Source of the DNA: a virus
Direction: 5' to 3' (one strand)
Length of the DNA stretch: 42,609 nucleotides
IMG/VR virus record: IMGVR_UViG_3300031576_000124
Coordinates: 1-42,609 of that record
Made by a program: the position numbers and the translations under genes
Shown here: piece after piece, positions 6,707 through 13,468 of the stretch
How positions within the stretch are numbered: position 1 is the stretch's first letter
Layout of the letters: each line of letters opens with the position of its first letter
Notes under the pieces: model-generated
The model's input: only the letters and a program-made list of their open reading frames with translations
Databases searched by the model: none
What the model was told of the DNA's origin: nothing

Positions 6707-7705
6707 TTAGCGCTTCACCGCGCGCATATCCACGTAGCTTGTGGCCGGGACCACGTGCTCTTTCTTGTGCACTACCGCGCGTCGCCAGAAGCCCAGGCCG
6801 TTGGGTAACTTCCCGCGTCCGGCATCTCCTAGTGCCTGCGCAAGCCTCGCCTTCGCTCCGTCCTTGAGCTGCTGGCCCTGCTTCGCCAGCTCGCCGCCCT
6901 TGAGATAGTTCAGGTGCCACTCCGCAGCCTCGGGAGGCAGCTCGATCTCCGCGGCGGTGACGCCAGGAAAGAGGCGCTTGAGGATCCGAGCGTCCAGCGC
7001 GGAGGCCGTCGGCTGGGTCTTGTTCTCGACGTGCTTCCAGAATGCGGCCTCGACCTCGATCAGCTCGCCGACGAAGTCGCGGTCCGATTCGTACTCGAAG
7101 AATTTCGTGTGGAGCACGGGCGCGCCGAAGAACACCGCGACCACCCCCCAGGCGACGCCCACGACCTCCATCTCGTGCTGGAGCTGGACGTTCACATGGA
7201 CCGGGGCGCCGCCCTGCCACTCCTCGTCCTCGAAGCCGGTGGTCTTGATCTGTAAGACGCCACGCCCCTTCGTCGGATGGCCAATGAACGCATCGGTGTG
7301 GCAGCCCATCCATGGGATGCGGTCGTGGAGAATGAAGCCACCGCGTTCGACAACCGCTCCGGTCTCGCGGGCGTACTTCGCGCGCACGTACGGCTCCAAG
7401 GTCTCGCCGAGGATCAGATACTCCTCCTCGCGTTCGTCGGGCTGGACGAGGCCGACCTTCTGCGCCCAGACGTCAACCGGGCCGCGGTACGGACTGACGC
7501 CGCAGACAGCTGGCGCGTCGGAGCCGCCGATGATCTTGCGGCGCTCTACGTGGAAGCGAGCGCGATCGTGCTCGGCAGGCGTCTCGTTGCGACCGATCGC
7601 GGCGCGGACCCGTTCCATCTCTATCTCCCGCAGGTGCTCCTCATCCTTGCGCCGGTAGTACTCGTCGCGTTCCTCTGGCGTCCACTCTCGCTTGGTGGTG
7701 GTCAT
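6707..7705 (-). CDS. YqaJ-family viral recombinase/exonuclease
   Basis: 332 residues. The N-terminal ~50 are charged and helical. The YqaJ nuclease domain follows, with 'IIGGSDAPAVCGVSPY' (58-73), 'LILGETLEPYV' (97-107), the acidic 'HTDAF' (136-140), 'LQIKTT' (151-156) as the catalytic E/Q-x-K strand, and 'QLQHEM' (174-179). These are the lambda-exonuclease-like PD-(D/E)XK motifs; here the usual 'E-x-K' position reads Q-I-K. The family degrades one strand of dsDNA and hands ssDNA to an annealing protein, which fits the next gene. The start overlaps the J-domain gene stop as ATGA. Confidence 0.88.
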   Translation of the reverse strand: MTTTKREWTPEERDEYYRRKDEEHLREIEMERVRAAIGRNETPAEHDRARFHVERRKIIGGSDAPAVCGVSPYRGPVDVWAQKVGLVQPDEREEEYLILGETLEPYVRAKYARETGAVVERGGFILHDRIPWMGCHTDAFIGHPTKGRGVLQIKTTGFEDEEWQGGAPVHVNVQLQHEMEVVGVAWGVVAVFFGAPVLHTKFFEYESDRDFVGELIEVEAAFWKHVENKTQPTASALDARILKRLFPGVTAAEIELPPEAAEWHLNYLKGGELAKQGQQLKDGAKARLAQALGDAGRGKLPNGLGFWRRAVVHKKEHVVPATSYVDMRAVKR

Positions 7706-8325
7706 GGTGCCTCCGCTGAATCAGAGCGCAGCAACCCGAAGGCACGCTCGACGAGCACGAAATCCTCGTGCTGGCCACCCTTGTCCGGGTGAGTCTTGGT
7801 CCGTGCGATTCGCGCGGCCGCAGCAAGCACGTCTCCGTTCTGCTCCAGCAGCACGTGGGTCGGGATCCCACTCCACTTCGCGAGGATTCCTGCGGCGGTG
7901 TCCTTCGTCATCGCGCCATCAGACGGTCCAGGCAGCGCGCGATACCCTCGGTACTGCTCGCCCCGGCGTGCGATCCCGTAACGGTCGACCTTGCGGAGAG
8001 CCTCCAATCCGAGCGCGATCGCGCGGACGTTCGACGTCCAGTCCGTGAAGGCATCGCAGGCGTACTTCAGGGGGCCGTGCTTGGAGTCGAACGAGAGAAT
8101 CACACCCTGATCGGAGGGACGGGCGGACGCCTTGATCCAACCGTCGAGCCTGAGATCCTCGTCACGCACGTTCATCAGCAGGAGGATGTTCTTCGCCCTC
8201 AACACCCCAAGCTCGCGTTCGAGAAGATGGAGCGTTCCGCCCCACGGGGTCGAGAACAACGCGCGGGTTGGCGCTTTGGTTCTCTCCCCCGGCCACTTGT
8301 CGATCGGTCGAACGCGCCAGTCCAT
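7702..8325 (-). CDS. J-domain-like protein
   Basis: 207 residues. The C-terminus holds the signature HPDKGG (179-184) with 'ARIARTKTHPDKGG..EDFVLVERAFGLL', the helix II-loop-helix III part of a DnaJ domain, placed C-terminally as in several phage proteins. Residues 1-~100 ('FDSKHGPLKYACDAFTDWTSNVRAIALGLEALRKVDRYGI') match a phage family in which this region precedes a J-domain. A role in recruiting host DnaK to replication or recombination complexes follows from J-domain knowledge; the client is unknown. Starts as TAAATG after the previous gene and overlaps YqaJ by ATGA. Confidence 0.8.
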   Translation of the reverse strand: MDWRVRPIDKWPGERTKAPTRALFSTPWGGTLHLLERELGVLRAKNILLLMNVRDEDLRLDGWIKASARPSDQGVILSFDSKHGPLKYACDAFTDWTSNVRAIALGLEALRKVDRYGIARRGEQYRGYRALPGPSDGAMTKDTAAGILAKWSGIPTHVLLEQNGDVLAAAARIARTKTHPDKGGQHEDFVLVERAFGLLRSDSAEAP

Positions 8326-8517
8326 TTACGGCACCGGATCCTTGACAGGTGACCCAGCAAAGAACCCGACTTCGGCCGACCATTGCCGCCCCAAGCCCTC
8401 CCCGTTCGCGAGGTCCTGGTCGATATCGCCGGCGCGGCCATTGAGGACCTCGACGACGTCGTCGGTGAGCTTCATGCGGAGGTGCCGCTCGCGGGCCTCG
8501 CGTGTGTTGAGGTTCAC
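8326..8517 (-). CDS. Small hypothetical protein
   Basis: 63 residues from a GTG at 8517 that overlaps the preceding stop as GTGA. The sequence 'MKLTDDVVEVLNGRAGDIDQDLANGEGLG' is acidic and helical. It ends at the TAA that directly abuts the ATG of the J-domain gene. No family is recognised; coupling on both sides is the main support. Confidence 0.6.
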   Translation of the reverse strand: MNLNTREARERHLRMKLTDDVVEVLNGRAGDIDQDLANGEGLGRQWSAEVGFFAGSPVKDPVP

Positions 8518-8759
8518 GCCGGCTCCAGGGTGTCGAGGCAGAGGTCGCAGTACTGGCCGTCGCAGGCGGCGCCGCAGTGCTCGCAGATCTCGTCGCCGAT
8601 GGGTGAGCACCCGCCTTCAGGCACGAGCCACGAGCGTACGGCCTCCACAACGGCGCTGTGGATGTTCGACGCGGTGAGCCCGCTGGTGTCCGGCGGCAAG
8701 CTGTTCACTGCCGCTTCTGCCGCTGCGAATGCGGCACCCTGAACCTGGGCGTAGGTCAT
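8514..8759 (-). CDS. Small zinc-ribbon protein
   Basis: 81 residues. The first ~45 form a helical, Ala-rich segment. The C-terminal part has C-E-H-C-G and C-D-L-C, with an extra Cys pair between, a treble-clef or zinc-ribbon pattern. It overlaps its upstream neighbour as ATGA and its downstream neighbour as GTGA. No catalytic motif is present; it may be a nucleic-acid- or protein-binding accessory. Confidence 0.65.
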   Translation of the reverse strand: MTYAQVQGAAFAAAEAAVNSLPPDTSGLTASNIHSAVVEAVRSWLVPEGGCSPIGDEICEHCGAACDGQYCDLCLDTLEPA

Positions 8760-8974
8760 CGTCTGTTCCTCCGTAGGCCGAACGTGACCGGGGCGACATA
8801 CCTGGTGTCGAGGTAGCCCTCGATTTCCTCGCGGCGGTACAGCACGCGGCGGCCGTCTTTCACACAGCCGATGCGGCCCTCCGCAGTGCGCCGCTCAAGC
8901 GTGCTCCGAGAAATCCTGAGCAGCCTTGCAGCCTCGTCCACGGTGAGGAACCGCGGGGAGAGGTAGGAGGTCAC
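8756..8974 (-). CDS. Excisionase-like MerR-type HTH protein
   Basis: 72 residues from the GTG at 8974, which overlaps the previous stop as GTGA. Residues 9-57 ('FLTVDEAARLLRISRSTLERRTAEGRIGCVKDGRRVLYRREEIEGYL') are a complete helix-turn-helix-17/excisionase domain: a recognition helix after 'LLRIS', and a wing with 'GRRVLYRREEI'. Such proteins bend DNA as recombination directionality factors or act as small regulators. With a tyrosine-recombinase remnant 2 kb away, either role is possible. The C-terminus is basic. Confidence 0.8.
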   Translation of the reverse strand: MTSYLSPRFLTVDEAARLLRISRSTLERRTAEGRIGCVKDGRRVLYRREEIEGYLDTRYVAPVTFGLRRNRR

Positions 8975-9396
8975 TGTCCAGCCGCCGCTTCGTCGTCTTC
9001 GAGCCAGGGGAACGGAAGCGGAATCTGATAGCCGCTCTCTTCCTGGAACCGATGAGCCAGAGCGTTGGCCTTTCGGCACGTACGCTCGCCGATCTTTGCG
9101 GTTTGATCGACCGTGGTCCTGGCCTCATCGAGGCTCATGAGACGAGGCTGGATCCATTCGTGGTGGAGCTTGCCGTCTTCGTCCATCGTGGGGACGTTCT
9201 CCACCACCCGGCGTCCGCTCGTGTTCTTCCACATTCGGAGGACGAGCCGTGCCCGGTCGCGGATCAGCTTCTTGCGGTTCCCGATGAGGCACTTCGAGGA
9301 GATGTTCTTCTCGAGGTAGACGTAGAGGTCCTCGCTCCCGAAGCGGGATTCCATGTTGCCGATCAATTCCTTGATCCGTTCGTCGATTCCGCTCAT
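8971..9396 (-). CDS. Hypothetical protein
   Basis: 141 residues, mixed charge, with 'NRKKLIRDRARLVLRMWKNTSGRRVVENVP' in the middle and the acidic end 'FPWLEDDEAAAGQ'. It starts as ATGA with the ParB-like gene stop and ends as GTGA with the HTH gene, so it belongs to the same operon. No known domain, signal peptide or membrane segment is seen. Confidence 0.6.
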   Translation of the reverse strand: MSGIDERIKELIGNMESRFGSEDLYVYLEKNISSKCLIGNRKKLIRDRARLVLRMWKNTSGRRVVENVPTMDEDGKLHHEWIQPRLMSLDEARTTVDQTAKIGERTCRKANALAHRFQEESGYQIPLPFPWLEDDEAAAGQ

Positions 9397-10154
9397 GCGA
9401 GCTCCTCCGTGATCTTCGACAGCTGCTCGATCAGTCTCTTGATCTGGCCGCGGACGGCGCGCTTACGTTCGGCTGTCCACTTCGCTGCGATGCGGGAGAT
9501 GCCGTGCTTGTTGACGCTGAGCGCGAGCGTCCCGAGGTCTGCGATGAGCCGCGCCCACTTCATACCGGGCTGGCGATCGACTTCCTCTTCTACCGTCGGA
9601 GCCTCGGCCTTCCGGACTTCCCGCACAGCCTTCGAAAGCGTGATCTCGCCGGCCTTCACTCTCACGAAGAGTTCGGGGGCCTTCTCTTCGAGGGCGGACG
9701 CCTGGTCCACGTACGTGTGGGACACGCCCACGGCTGCGGCTGCCGCATCTCTGGCTTCACTTCCGCCACTATTGGCGGGAGTGTTCGCCTTCTTTCCAGG
9801 CGCCGTCTTGCCGTGCTCCCGCTGTCTCTCCTTCGCTTCCTTTTTGAACTCGGGGAGCAGCTCGGCCGCGACCGTGGCCAGTTGCGACGGCGTCAGGTGC
9901 CTCCGTCTCAGGTTCGCGGAGATGACGTAGGCCGTCGCAGACGAGCCGTTGCCCTCCCACTGCACGGACCTCGGCTCGATCCCGAGCTTGTTGCAGGCCC
10001 GCCAGCGGTTGCGGCCGTCGAGGAGAACCTCACCATGGAACACGATCGGCGCTTGCTGGCCGTGGGCCTTGATGTCCTGGACGAACGATTCGAACTCCTC
10101 ACCCTCGAGGAGCGGGAAAGCGCGGGCGGCAGGGTGGACTTTCACCGTACCCAC
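9393..10154 (-). CDS. ParB/Srx-like N-domain protein
   Basis: 253 residues. Residues 1-~105 form a ParB-type N-terminal domain: 'HPAARAFPLLEGEEFESFVQDIKAHGQQAPIVF', then 'LLDGRNRWRA' (44-53) in the position of the CTP-binding G-E-R-R-x-R-A box of ParB. 'LTPSQLATVAAELLPEF' and 'AVGVSHTYVDQASAL' fit the following helical DNA-binding part. The C-terminal ~60 residues are basic and helical. In phages such proteins act in transcription control, partition or as nucleases; no parA is nearby, so partition is unlikely. It overlaps the upstream gene by 13 bases. Confidence 0.8.
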   Translation of the reverse strand: MGTVKVHPAARAFPLLEGEEFESFVQDIKAHGQQAPIVFHGEVLLDGRNRWRACNKLGIEPRSVQWEGNGSSATAYVISANLRRRHLTPSQLATVAAELLPEFKKEAKERQREHGKTAPGKKANTPANSGGSEARDAAAAAVGVSHTYVDQASALEEKAPELFVRVKAGEITLSKAVREVRKAEAPTVEEEVDRQPGMKWARLIADLGTLALSVNKHGISRIAAKWTAERKRAVRGQIKRLIEQLSKITEELA

Positions 10155-10540
10155 CTCCCCGGCGAGATCTCCTGCACGATCACGGTCGACCGACCCGCTG
10201 CCTCTCTGGCAAGCGCCTTCGCGGACGAGTGCGACATGAGGATCCCGGCCACGCGAGCGAGGAACTCAGGGTCAGGGTCGAGATCGCCGAGGATCGTCAG
10301 CGCCGAAATCGGGACGTCGCCGGGCTCCGCGGCCCAGCGGTAGACGGTCGAACGCTTCCGATCGAACCGCCCCGCAACGTCCTCGGCCTTCCGCAAGCGG
10401 AGGATCCGTTCCAGAGAGCCACCGATCTGCTCGGAGAGCGACAGGCGAAAGTCGTCCAAGGGCGACGAGGTCTCGCTGGAATGCGTTGGACGGCCGCTGG
10501 ACTGCCCGGGGATTCCTTTCGCCTGTGTGGGGTGACGCAT
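10142..10540 (-). CDS. HTH regulator (CII-like)
   Basis: 132 residues. The centre reads 'ILRLRKAEDVAGRFDRKRSTVYRWAAEPGDVPISALTILGDLDPDPEFLARVAG', the helix-turn-helix of phage CII/Cox-type regulators in which 'TVYRWA' is the recognition helix. The N-terminal ~35 residues are Ser/Pro-rich and probably disordered. It is the second gene of the early operon, 11 bases after the ribbon-helix-helix-like gene, and may act on the operator cluster at 10721-10833. Its exact target is unknown. Confidence 0.65.
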   Translation of the reverse strand: MRHPTQAKGIPGQSSGRPTHSSETSSPLDDFRLSLSEQIGGSLERILRLRKAEDVAGRFDRKRSTVYRWAAEPGDVPISALTILGDLDPDPEFLARVAGILMSHSSAKALAREAAGRSTVIVQEISPGRWVR

Positions 10541-10551
10541 CGTCGTATGAC

Positions 10552-10734
10552 CTAGGCGACGCGGCGGCGGGAGCGCTTCGAACGGAGATAGCGGCGGATG
10601 AACCGGCGGAGGACGGCGGACGCCCCGCCGTCGGACTTGGCAGCCGCCCGGAATGCGGTTGCGGTTGCCTGGTCTTCCTTGAGGCCGATGAAGCCGGTCT
10701 TGGGGCCGAGTTCTGAAGTGTGGTTTAACTTCAT
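10552..10734 (-). CDS. Small ribbon-helix-helix-like protein, first gene of the early operon
   Basis: 60 residues, strongly basic at the C-terminus ('RRYLRSKRSRRRVA'). 'GFIGLKEDQATATAFRAAAKSDGGASAVLRRFIRRYL' fits a strand followed by two helices, as in Arc/CopG ribbon-helix-helix repressors. The TAGATT -10 box ends 8 bases before the ATG, so transcription would begin at or next to the start codon: a leaderless mRNA. The first codons (ATG AAG TTA AAC C) contain one of the operator-like GTTAAACC sites, which would suit autoregulation. The fold assignment is tentative. Confidence 0.6.
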   Translation of the reverse strand: MKLNHTSELGPKTGFIGLKEDQATATAFRAAAKSDGGASAVLRRFIRRYLRSKRSRRRVA

Positions 10735-10741
10735 GCGGCCT

Positions 10742-10769
10742 AATCTACGCCAGGTTAAACCGCTGTCAA
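10742..10769 (-). promoter_or_regulatory. Early promoter for the leftward operon
   Basis: On the minus strand a perfect -35 TTGACA (10764-10769) is followed after 16 bases by TAGATT (10742-10747; four of six to consensus). An operator-like GGTTTAACC lies wholly within the spacer (10753-10761). The distance from the -10 box to the ATG at 10734 leaves almost no leader. Confidence 0.65.
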
Positions 10770-10795
10770 GGGAAAAGTTTAACCAGTTAAAGTCG

Positions 10796-10824
10796 AGGTT
10801 TAACTAAAGTGTCGCGGCTAGAAT
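10796..10824 (+). promoter_or_regulatory. Possible rightward promoter
   Basis: TAGAAT (10819-10824) is a good -10 box. No convincing -35 lies 16-18 bases upstream: that position is covered by an operator-like AGGTTTAAC. If used, it would transcribe the recombinase remnant and read on into the tRNA-Ser half. Weak evidence. Confidence 0.3.
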
Positions 10825-10834
10825 GGTTTAACCG

Positions 10835-11553
10835 TGGAAGAAAAAAGCGGACGTCTGGAAGGATTCGTCGGGTTCAAAGCGACGGCACTGCGAGCGCCTG
10901 GGCTACATCTCGACGAATCCGGTGCCCCGCCTCGAGCGGCCCCGCCTGGTCCAGCGGACGGTCCGGGAGGGACTCACGGAGCACGAGCTCGCCCGCCTGT
11001 TGAAGGCCGCGTGGGAAGACCCCGACCGCCGGGCTCCCGCCGTTGCCCTGCTCGCTGCCCGAGCTGGCCTCCGGGCGTCGGAGATTGCCCAGCTCCGTGG
11101 GACCGACGTCTACCTCGACCGCGGGTACCTGCGCGTTGAGGTGCGGGGCGAGCGGGCGGACCGCACGAAGACCGGGCAGGCGAGGACCGTTCCGCTGTCG
11201 GATCCGGATCTCAGGTCGGCGCTGGAGGAGCTGCCACGTGGCGGCGCTGGCCCGCTGCTGGGCGTTCGGTCCCGAGACGGAGGCAGGGTCTCCTATCGCG
11301 AGCGTGGCGAATGGCGGGCCTTGCAGGGGCTCCGCAGGTTCATCGCCTGCGTCACAGCTACGCCACGAGGGAGGCGCTTGCGGGGACTCCACTGCCCCTG
11401 CTCCAGCGTCGCCTCGGGCACCGGACGATCCTGACCACGATGCGGTACGTCCACGTCCAGGACCCGAGCGACGCGGCCTCACCACCTCAGACAGCCCACA
11501 GTGGAAGACGGCGAATCGCCCACACTCGTAAAACGCGCGCGGTTCCGAAGTAA
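10835..11553 (+). pseudogene. int: Tyrosine recombinase (integrase) remnant: 5'-truncated and frameshifted
   Basis: The only plus-strand gene. One frame (open from 10835, first GTG at 10922) reads '...GYISTNPVPRLERPR...GLTEHELARLLKAAWEDP', then 'AARAGLRASEIAQLRG' with the first catalytic Arg and 'RTKTGQARTVPLS' with the catalytic Lys, to about 11310. The HRLRHSYAT box, 'LGHRTILTTMRYVH' and the Tyr nucleophile continue in a different frame (11311-11553), so a -1-type shift lies near 11305-11330 with no classic slippery site. The SAM-like core-binding domain is missing and no start codon precedes its last residues. Across two frames all catalytic residues survive. A sequencing error could explain the shift but not the truncation. 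Confidence 0.7.
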
Positions 11554-11774
11554 TTCGGTACGGAGGGATGGCCGAGTGGTTGAAGGCGCCAGTCTTGAAA
11601 ACTGTCAAGGCCGTTTGCGTCACGGTGGCCCAACATGCCTCACAAGACGTCATCTACCGGCGATTCTATAAGTTAGCCGGAGGTCGCCTTTCGTCATGGT
11701 ACGTCACAAGGCGTCAGGATGGTTCACCGCGACCCACCAGGAATCGCCCACCGTAGGGATGGCGGATCGCCCAC
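11514..11774. repeat. Short direct repeats around attP (possible integrase arm sites)
   Basis: ATCGCCCAC occurs at 11515-11523, 11743-11751 and 11766-11774. TCACAAG(A/G)CGTCA occurs at 11640-11652 and 11704-11716, 64 bp apart. Repeats on both sides of an att core are typical of arm-type integrase or accessory-factor sites. The assignment is inference. Confidence 0.4.
11562..11604 (+). other. attP core: 5' half of tRNA-Ser(UGA)
   Basis: The sequence GGAGGGATGGCCGAGTGG...CAGTCTTGAAAACTG is the acceptor strand, D-arm and complete anticodon arm of a bacterial serine tRNA with anticodon TGA (11596-11598). It ends there: the long variable arm, T-arm and 3' acceptor strand are absent. A tRNA half beside a tyrosine recombinase is the standard form of an attachment site. 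It begins 8 bases after the recombinase stop. Integration would rebuild the gene from the phage 5' half and host 3' half. Confidence 0.75.
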
Positions 11775-11942
11775 GCAGTTCGTTGGTTGTGGTCGAAATG
11801 TGATCACCTGGCCAAAGATTTTACATCTGAAGGTTGTATTTGCCCCGGAATCTGTCCCCAGCGTGTGGCCCGCTGGCTCCACCACGGCGCCGCTTACACG
11901 CGAACATTCCAGGCCCGAATGCTCGCGCCAAAACGGCGGGGT
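11605..11942. other. Non-coding attP flank
   Basis: I see no supported gene here. Short plus-strand frames are readings of the tRNA half and its flank. The region holds the short direct repeats described for attP and, at its right end, a hairpin (11900-11926) just past the stop of the leftward late operon. Confidence 0.6.
11900..11926 (-). terminator. Hairpin after the late operon
   Basis: On the minus strand GCGAGCATTC-gggcctg-GAATGTTCGC forms a 10-bp stem with one G-T pair, 17 bases beyond the last late-operon stop codon. No T-tract follows, so it may need a factor, or may simply protect the 3' end of the message. Confidence 0.35.
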
Positions 11943-12266
11943 TCAGATCCTCGTCAGGAAGAGCATGGCGGAGTCGATCAGGACATCCGCGGCCTTCTTC
12001 TCGATCCTGATCACCTTGGCCTCCCCGAGTGCCAGGAGCCCCTTCCGCGCCTCCTCGAGCGTGAAGAGCACGTCCTCCTGGCTTGCCAGACCGACCTTCG
12101 CCTTCTCGAGGGCTTCCGCGACGTTCTGGGCGATCCCATGAGCTGCGGCCTGCTCCTCGGGCGTGCCCTTGAGCAGAGCCTTCAGGGACTCGCCGACGTC
12201 GCCGGTGTCCGTGCCCGGGCCGAAGATCTCGGCGAATCGCGCGAGCGCGTCTTTCAGATTGTCCAT
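11943..12266 (-). CDS. Hypothetical protein, last gene of the late operon
   Basis: 107 residues from the ATG at 12266, which follows AGGTGA with 5-6 bases spacing. The protein is soluble, acidic and almost wholly helical ('LKDALARFAEIFGPG', 'AHGIAQNVAEALEKAKVGLASQEDVLFTLEEARKGLLALGEAKVIRIEKKAADVLIDSAMLFL'). There is no signal peptide. Position beside the lysis genes suggests a lysis or late accessory role, but no family is recognised. Confidence 0.6.
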   Translation of the reverse strand: MDNLKDALARFAEIFGPGTDTGDVGESLKALLKGTPEEQAAAHGIAQNVAEALEKAKVGLASQEDVLFTLEEARKGLLALGEAKVIRIEKKAADVLIDSAMLFLTRI

Positions 12267-12270
12267 GGGG

Positions 12271-12747
12271 TCACCTCTTGTTCGTTTCGTAGACGGCGTA
12301 AGCCTCCACGTTCGCGCGGCAGGCGCTGATCTGGACCCTGGTCTGGGCCTCGGCGTAGCAGTCGCACAACTCTGTGAGGTGGCGGATCGACTTCTCGTCC
12401 CTGGCCTGGCCCTGCTTCGCTTCCTCACGGGCAAGGAACGCGGTGCAGTGCGCGGCCGCAGCTTCCGGCGTCTGGAGGGAGCGGATGTTCTCGACCGTCA
12501 CGGGGTCGAACATCGGGACGCAGCCGCAGATGGCGACGAGAAGGGAGAGTATCAGGGCCGGATAGTGCGCCAGCGCAAGGATGCGGCCCTTCCGGCGCTC
12601 CTGGCCCGAGGGCGAGTCGTCCAGGTTCTTGATGCCGTCGGCGGCCCACCGCTTGGTCTCCTGGTGGTGCTCGGTGAGTTTCTCACTGACGGTAGCCAGC
12701 GGGCCCTCCTGGCTCCAGCCGCAGGTGGCGCAAAGGGCGCGGCTCAT
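12271..12747 (-). CDS. Membrane protein of the lysis region with zinc-ribbon-like start
   Basis: 158 residues. Residues 1-~55 carry C-A-T-C-G-W and charged residues. A hydrophobic segment follows (~60-77, 'HYPALILSLLVAICGC') ending in a lipobox-like I-C-G-C, and the remaining ~80 residues are periplasmic-like with several Cys and a helical 'FLAREEAKQGQARDEKSIRHL'. It resembles an outer-spanin lipoprotein preceded by an extra domain; an internal start giving only the lipoprotein part is possible. Overlaps the holin candidate stop as ATGA. Confidence 0.55.
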   Translation of the reverse strand: MSRALCATCGWSQEGPLATVSEKLTEHHQETKRWAADGIKNLDDSPSGQERRKGRILALAHYPALILSLLVAICGCVPMFDPVTVENIRSLQTPEAAAAHCTAFLAREEAKQGQARDEKSIRHLTELCDCYAEAQTRVQISACRANVEAYAVYETNKR

Positions 12748-12989
12748 GAGCCACCTCCAGCCGTGGAAGTCTTCCCGCCAGTCCCGGTTGCGGAATGCGA
12801 GAACTGGTTCACGAGGGCGCCCAGGCCAGCAATCAGGCCCGTGAGGAGAGCCGGCACGAACGTTCCGATCCAGTCCCCCGTCTGCGAGACCTTCTCCAGC
12901 GCCGGGTTGATGATGCCGATGAAGACGGCACCGAATACGGTGATAGTGCCGATGTAGCCCCAGACCTTCGGGAACGGAGTCAAGTCCAT
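12744..12989 (-). CDS. Holin candidate
   Basis: 81 residues with two hydrophobic segments, ~10-28 ('WGYIGTITVFGAVFIGIINP') and ~42-60 ('GTFVPALLTGLIAGLGALV'), separated by a short polar turn, and a Ser/Gly/Thr-rich polar tail. Size, topology and position right after the endolysin gene fit a class II-type holin. Its own start has GGAGACGAC upstream, and its stop couples to the next gene. Confidence 0.65.
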   Translation of the reverse strand: MDLTPFPKVWGYIGTITVFGAVFIGIINPALEKVSQTGDWIGTFVPALLTGLIAGLGALVNQFSHSATGTGGKTSTAGGGS

Positions 12990-13018
12990 GTCGTCTCCTT
13001 CCGCGCGATTTTCGCGTG

Positions 13019-13468
13019 TTAGACCATGAGCAAGAGAGGATCCACCGGCGCCGGCTGGCGTACCTCGAAGTGCAGGTGCGTCGGGGTCTCGATCGAGATG
13101 TTCCCGGTCCTCCCCACGAGGCCCAAGACTGTGCCTTCCATGATCGAACCCCCTTCGACCACGAACAACTCGGAAAGGTGCGCGTAGCGCGTCTCGATCG
13201 TTCCTGGAAGCGCGAGTGTCACGCGTAGGCCGTATCCCTGGGCCGGGTCGTCAGGGTTCTCCCAGCCAGCCTTGATGACGTGGCCGCTGTGGGTCGCGAA
13301 CACCGGCCAGCCTGGAACGGCCAGGAGGTCGATCCCCTTGTGCTCCTTCGGCTTGCCGTCGGGGCCGATCCTGGTCAGGCCGAACGATCCGACCTTGCCT
13401 GTTGCTCCTCCCTTGCGGATTGGCGTTCCGCCGTGTGGGGAGGCCCGACCGAGGAGCGGATGGATCAC
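13019..13468 (-). CDS. M23-family metallopeptidase endolysin
   Basis: 149 residues from the GTG at 13468, preceded by AGGAGG 5 bases upstream and overlapping the previous stop as GTGA. The LytM/M23 zinc site is complete: H43-KGI-D47, Y-A-H97-L and H131-L-H133-F-E-V. The family hydrolyses peptide cross-links of peptidoglycan, here for host lysis. It has no signal peptide or extra binding domain, so release through the adjacent holin is expected. Virion-associated use is less likely given the neighbours. Confidence 0.88.
   Translation of the reverse strand: MIHPLLGRASPHGGTPIRKGGATGKVGSFGLTRIGPDGKPKEHKGIDLLAVPGWPVFATHSGHVIKAGWENPDDPAQGYGLRVTLALPGTIETRYAHLSELFVVEGGSIMEGTVLGLVGRTGNISIETPTHLHFEVRQPAPVDPLLLMV

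Larger units (their letters stand above)
10721..10833. promoter_or_regulatory. Operator cluster with repeated GGTTTAAC motifs in a divergent control region
   Basis: Five copies of a GGTTTAAC(C)-like site, in both orientations, lie at 10721-10729, 10753-10761, 10777-10784, 10796-10804 and 10824-10833, with a sixth half-match near 10786. The region separates the leftward early operon from the rightward recombinase remnant. One site lies in the leftward promoter spacer, one over the first codons of the 60-aa gene and one just after a rightward -10-like box. This is the expected design of a repressor-controlled switch. Confidence 0.7.

Noticed and set aside
5399-6808. 469-aa plus-strand open frame opposite the recombination genes
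   Set aside because: Antisense shadow of the annealing and YqaJ genes, with no recognisable domain or start signal.
11562-11650. Complete tRNA-Ser gene
   Set aside because: Identity stops after the anticodon arm; there is no variable arm, T-arm or 3' acceptor strand.
11568-11756. Plus-strand 62-aa frame starting MAEWLKAPVLKT
   Set aside because: This is the well-known false translation of a serine tRNA 5' half.
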